Assembly: GCA_023078685.1 (NCBI GenBank)
Contig: JALGAS010000009.1
Coordinates: 1,054,001 to 1,118,000 of the forward strand
Length of the DNA stretch: 64,000 bases
Direction: 5' to 3'
DNA from: Neopestalotiopsis rosae
Lineage: Eukaryota; Ascomycota; Sordariomycetes; Amphisphaeriales; Sporocadaceae
Both the position numbers and the translations under genes were made by a program. This document shows, piece after piece, positions 60,601 to 64,000 of the stretch. The notes beneath the pieces were generated by a model. The model saw nothing but the letters and a program-made list of their open reading frames with translations, was not told the origin of the DNA and searched no databases. Every line of letters starts with the position of its first letter. Positions within the stretch are counted from its first letter, which is position 1.

Positions 60601-62409
60601 TATGAATCCTTTTTCTTGATTATAGGAAACAAAATGTTATATATCCTTCCTTGTTTGTCGTTCTTCTGATTTGCATTCTTACTGATTCAAATTCATCCAA
60701 GCCGCAGTACTCAGACTTTCCTCCGCTGTTGAAGCGGTTGCTTCAGTAATTTTGTGCTGTTGCAAATCAAAGCCAACCTAGTGGCTCTATCCGCTCAGGT
60801 TGGACAGTTAGGGGGTTCTTTATTGTCTTCATACCCAGAGACACGAGAGAAGATTCATAGCCTCCGATTATTTGTCTTGGCCTGATACATCGTGAAAAAT
60901 TAATGATTCACCGCTAGAAGGATGCCAGCGCCGCCAGGGCAGTGAGGGTATTCGTGTCGTTTTAGAACCTTGCTGGCATATGATCCATCCGGGATGGTTT
61001 CACGACAGAAGCACATTGGAAGATATCGGTTCAATTTCGTGTTTGGATCTGCTTGGTGCTTGAATACGCCACAGCGTCTGCGAATAAAAAATGTCCATGG
61101 TGTTGTAGAGCCACCACACCGGTTGATGTATCGCCGTCATCGTTGGATACCAGCTGGTAAAAAGAACCATTGTATCGCAAGCATCGCTGCCGTAATAGCC
61201 GCAATACCCGGTGACATCTCGTTGGAGGATGCGGCTGCCATCGGCGGATGTTATGAGCCAACATGTGAAAAAACGCTAGACGCCACTCGATACAAATTTG
61301 ACCACATGCATGAACTACTCACTGGGTGTATGGTACACAGCCTGATAACGCGATCGGCTGAATGGAGGCGAGGCGACACTGCTTGGTGGAGTGTGTCGGG
61401 GAGGATTCAGCATCAGTAAGGCTCAAGGCTCGGAAAGATTTAAGCGAGTAAATAGACTGTTGATATAGAAGTGTGATGCGCGATTATTCTAGATGCACGG
61501 GTTCGCAAGACGTCGAGGATACAATGTTTGCGTTGATCTCTGGCTTCTGCAAAGCAGTGGATCGTCCTAGGCAAGCGGCCCGTCCCGAAATCAATGAGAT
61601 GATGAGTATTCAGTTGGGTGGTCATAAAGCGGAGAAGTTGCAGATTGTATCGCATTGGTCTGGATACACAACATGATACTTTTTCTGCAACCTTCCCCAA
61701 AAAGGTTTTAGTTCGTATCATCATAGAAGAGTGCGGCGGGGGATCTCAAATCTCCTGTCAACGATCCATGGACGTATATTTACCATTCTCATGATTGCGC
61801 ACTTAGGCAGTCTTTCGTGGATCCACACATGAATGAATAACAGTTGCTGTGTGCTCATATGAAGATGAAAGGCAAAACATCGCAGTACCAAATCCCAACT
61901 GATTTCGAAAACCAATATAGACTTAGCAAGGTTGTGTTGAGACGATCACTTAGTCCTGTGACAGTTGATCCTGACAATCAATCTGCTCATATCCAGGGGA
62001 ATTTCCGATGATGACGCTGCGGTAATTTGGCGCTTTTCAACATCGATGGATTGGTGGATAATCAGTTCACACAACATGAGATCTGCTCATGGTTTGCCAA
62101 TGAGAATGCCATCTTGGTGTCATGATACTATAGCCAAGAGCTGCTGTGCACGCCTCGCTAAAAGTAAAAGTGTGAGAATTGCCCCGAGCCAACACCTATC
62201 TATCGACATTGATTTTCGACATCTTTAGCAGTCTGCAGAGACACAATGACATCAACATAGCTGCCACGTTACTGATCATGTCTATGCTGCATCTGGGTGG
62301 CTTAGAGCATGTGGCAATGATGAGCTTTTGACACGGAGTCTGTTCGACAGCATAACGACGAAAGTGATAGTTCTATGGAACGAATACCGAACCGAATCTC
62401 TTTCCTGTC
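57666..62409. other. 4.7-kb intergenic region
   Basis: No convincing gene. Frames near 60970-61419 (plus), 61440-61915 (minus) and 61965-62228 (plus) are up to 149 codons but have no recognisable motif and no splice path that joins them. The first 250 bases form the leader/promoter of the transporter gene. A small divergent gene is possible but not supported. Confidence 0.4.
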
Positions 62410-62417
62410 TATAAAAG
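62410..62417 (+). promoter_or_regulatory. TATA-box candidate for the gene at 62531
   Basis: TATAAAAG lies 114 nt before the ATG, followed by a C/A/T-rich leader, which fits a TATA promoter and supports the chosen start. Confidence 0.5.
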
Positions 62418-62530
62418 CACCCAAATTTCTCCTTTTCTAATGCTCTGAAGACTCACTTGACATTCTGAGCAGCTGACAATCAAACAAATTTCATCTTTAG
62501 CCCTTCCATTACATCATACATCAAGTCATT

Positions 62531-64000
62531 ATGGCGCTTGCTTACCCAGAAGGCGAATGCTTCTTTCGGAGATCTGCCCTGAACTCACCCAATAGAGACT
62601 GGTACCAGGCAGACCGTCCAGACCATTTCTATGGTCATTTCCTGCTTGAATTCATCTGGAACAAACCGAGTCATACAGGAGATGAAGCTCGAAAGAGCCG
62701 CAATCATCCACGAACATCTTACAAACTGATCGACAAGAGCGTTCACAGTATGTATTACTCACGCCGCGGCCCGTTCATCGGTGCTTGGAAGCAGTTGCCC
62801 ATCGTGTACGGTTCCCACTATAGCAAGGGTAAACACCGCCGAGTTCAGCACAATTTATGCACATACGATGAGCGCCTCGAGAAGCAGATGAACGGAGATG
62901 CCATAGAAGTAATAATTGTCTCCTTTTTTTCTGTCATGTTATGTCATATTGGAGCTAACGGATCGTGGTAGTCATGGTTTATGACCATGCCAATGCCAAA
63001 GAGGGAGGAAGGTTGGGCTTTCATCGATGTAAGCATCACTCGGTTCCCCGTGCAAGAGCCGTGTAATCATTGACGATGCTTCTCCAGCGAGTGACAAACA
63101 TTCGAGCAATCTACATCCCCATTGCTCAGCAAGCGTCTGAGGACCACCCTGAGCTTTGCACTTTTTACCAGGTCAACTTCGCCGTTGCAAATGATAAAGT
63201 GAAGATTCTTCATCATTCTGGACCAGCGAGAAAACCCACGGTGACCTGGCGAGATGTGTCCTTGAACAAAACTCTGGGGCTTGGTGACTGGTGGTCCCTG
63301 ACAGTTGGGATCAACTTTAACGGACTGGTCGAGCTACTCTCCCTCCCCCGTCAGCTGCGCGCCCAAAACGCATTCTCCTCTGGGAATATCATCATGATCG
63401 ACAAGGACCTGGTGGCTTCGCCTCGCATCGAGCAAAGCTACAGTGACGACGCAGACTTTGACTGGGCAAAGGTGGCCAGCGCAAACTACGGCCTGGCCAT
63501 CCAGTGGAAGCCCGCAATCAAGAAGCAGGATTGGTTGGAGAACTTTCTCAAGAACTCTCTCACCATTGCTGTGGGCTTCATTCCCGGCATCGGTCCAATC
63601 GCCGCGATTGCATTCCCACTCGCTTGGACGGCCATTGCGGACCCTGATAGCTTTGTGGACACCTTGAGAAACATGTGTCCTGGCGCCGACCTTCAGCTGA
63701 AGGTTGTAGAGCTGCTCAGCTCCATAGGGGACAGCTCGTCAAAGAACGTCCAGAAGTACCTGCCAGAGGGATGGGAGCAGTCGGCCCTGGGTCCAAAGTT
63801 CTTGTCGGGTCCTAGAACTGCAACGACTATGAGAATGGCTGCTCTGGCAAGTGAGCCTGCGACGGACCCCGGACCTGAGTCCCTTGTCTCCGAGGCAGAG
63901 ACAAGCATCATTGATGAGCTTAAGGCTCTGGACGGTCAAGACTTGGAGGCCGCACTCGCCGCACTTGTGAGTGATGACAGAGCAGCTGAGGACATTGCGA
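62531..64000 (+). CDS. Hypothetical protein, cut by the window end
   Basis: Exons 62531-62908, 62972-63028 and 63088 to beyond 64000 (at least 449 aa seen). Introns 62909-62971 (GTAATA..GTAG, with GAGCTAAC) and 63029-63087 (GTAAGC..CCAG) keep frame, and exon 3 stays open for 304 codons. There is no signal peptide. The N-terminal part is polar with many Tyr, Trp and His. In exon 3 a hydrophobic Gly/Pro/Ala-rich stretch (VGFIPGIGPIAAIAFPLAWT, coded at about 63568-63627) could be one membrane-active or hairpin segment. After it the sequence becomes acidic with Glu/Ala/Asp-rich helices. I do not recognise the family and infer no function. The stop lies outside the window. Confidence 0.7.

Noticed and set aside
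60970..61419. 149-codon plus-strand frame
   Set aside because: No recognisable motif, no splice partners and overlapping minus-strand frames of similar quality.

Overview
The window looks like nuclear DNA of a filamentous ascomycete (Pezizomycotina). A Sordariomycete, probably of the order Hypocreales, is my best inference. The reasons are short introns of about 54-132 nt with GT..AG ends and CTAAC/CTAAT/CTGAC branch sites, typical fungal families (Clr5-domain factor, DUF6536 membrane protein, secreted manganese-type lipoxygenase, TRI101-like acyltransferase, fungal SRPK-like kinase) and long intergenic gaps. No bacterial operons, CRISPR arrays, intact transposons, rRNA or tRNA genes were seen by eye. 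Exon joins were worked out by hand from splice signals and reading frame. Every multi-exon model given closes in frame, except two that carry breaks.

Layout. 0-5 kb: nucleoporin of the Nup155/Nup170 family. 5.9-7.0 kb: unknown Cys/His-rich protein. 8.1-10.4 kb: a SAM methyltransferase with a 1-nt frameshift, convergent with a metallo-beta-lactamase-fold hydrolase. 10.9-14.6 kb: doubtful small ORFs, then a DUF6536 membrane protein gene with one in-frame TAG. 17.9-18.8 kb: single-pass membrane protein with a Cys-rich outer domain. 21.3-25.0 kb: large regulator combining a Zn2Cys6-like cluster, a TALE homeodomain, C2H2 fingers and a repeated C-terminal module. 25.6-27.4 kb: F-box-like protein. 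27.5-29.3 kb: SRPK-like kinase. 29.9-31.8 kb: secreted lipoxygenase. 33.5-34.9 kb: BAHD/TRI101-like acyltransferase. 35.4-36.4 kb: CHIP-like TPR/U-box ubiquitin ligase. 39.7-41.7 kb: Clr5-domain protein. 55.3-57.7 kb: NIPA-type magnesium transporter. 62.5 kb to the edge: unknown protein, truncated by the window.

The most striking locus is at 49.35-50.05 kb, alone inside a stretch of about 13.6 kb otherwise without recognisable genes. It encodes a 233-aa secreted precursor with eleven copies of [A/G]WDYG, ten of them followed by a Kex2-type dibasic site. This is the architecture of fungal Kex2-processed repeat precursors, including those of dikaritin-type RiPPs (ustiloxins, phomopsins, asperipin). 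No UstY-family (DUF3328) oxidase or other tailoring enzyme is visible in the window. It is therefore either an orphan RiPP precursor or a precursor of unmodified secreted peptides.

Most other genes are independent housekeeping or regulatory genes. Apart from the convergent methyltransferase/hydrolase pair and the neighbouring lipoxygenase and acyltransferase, there is little sign of a coordinated cluster.
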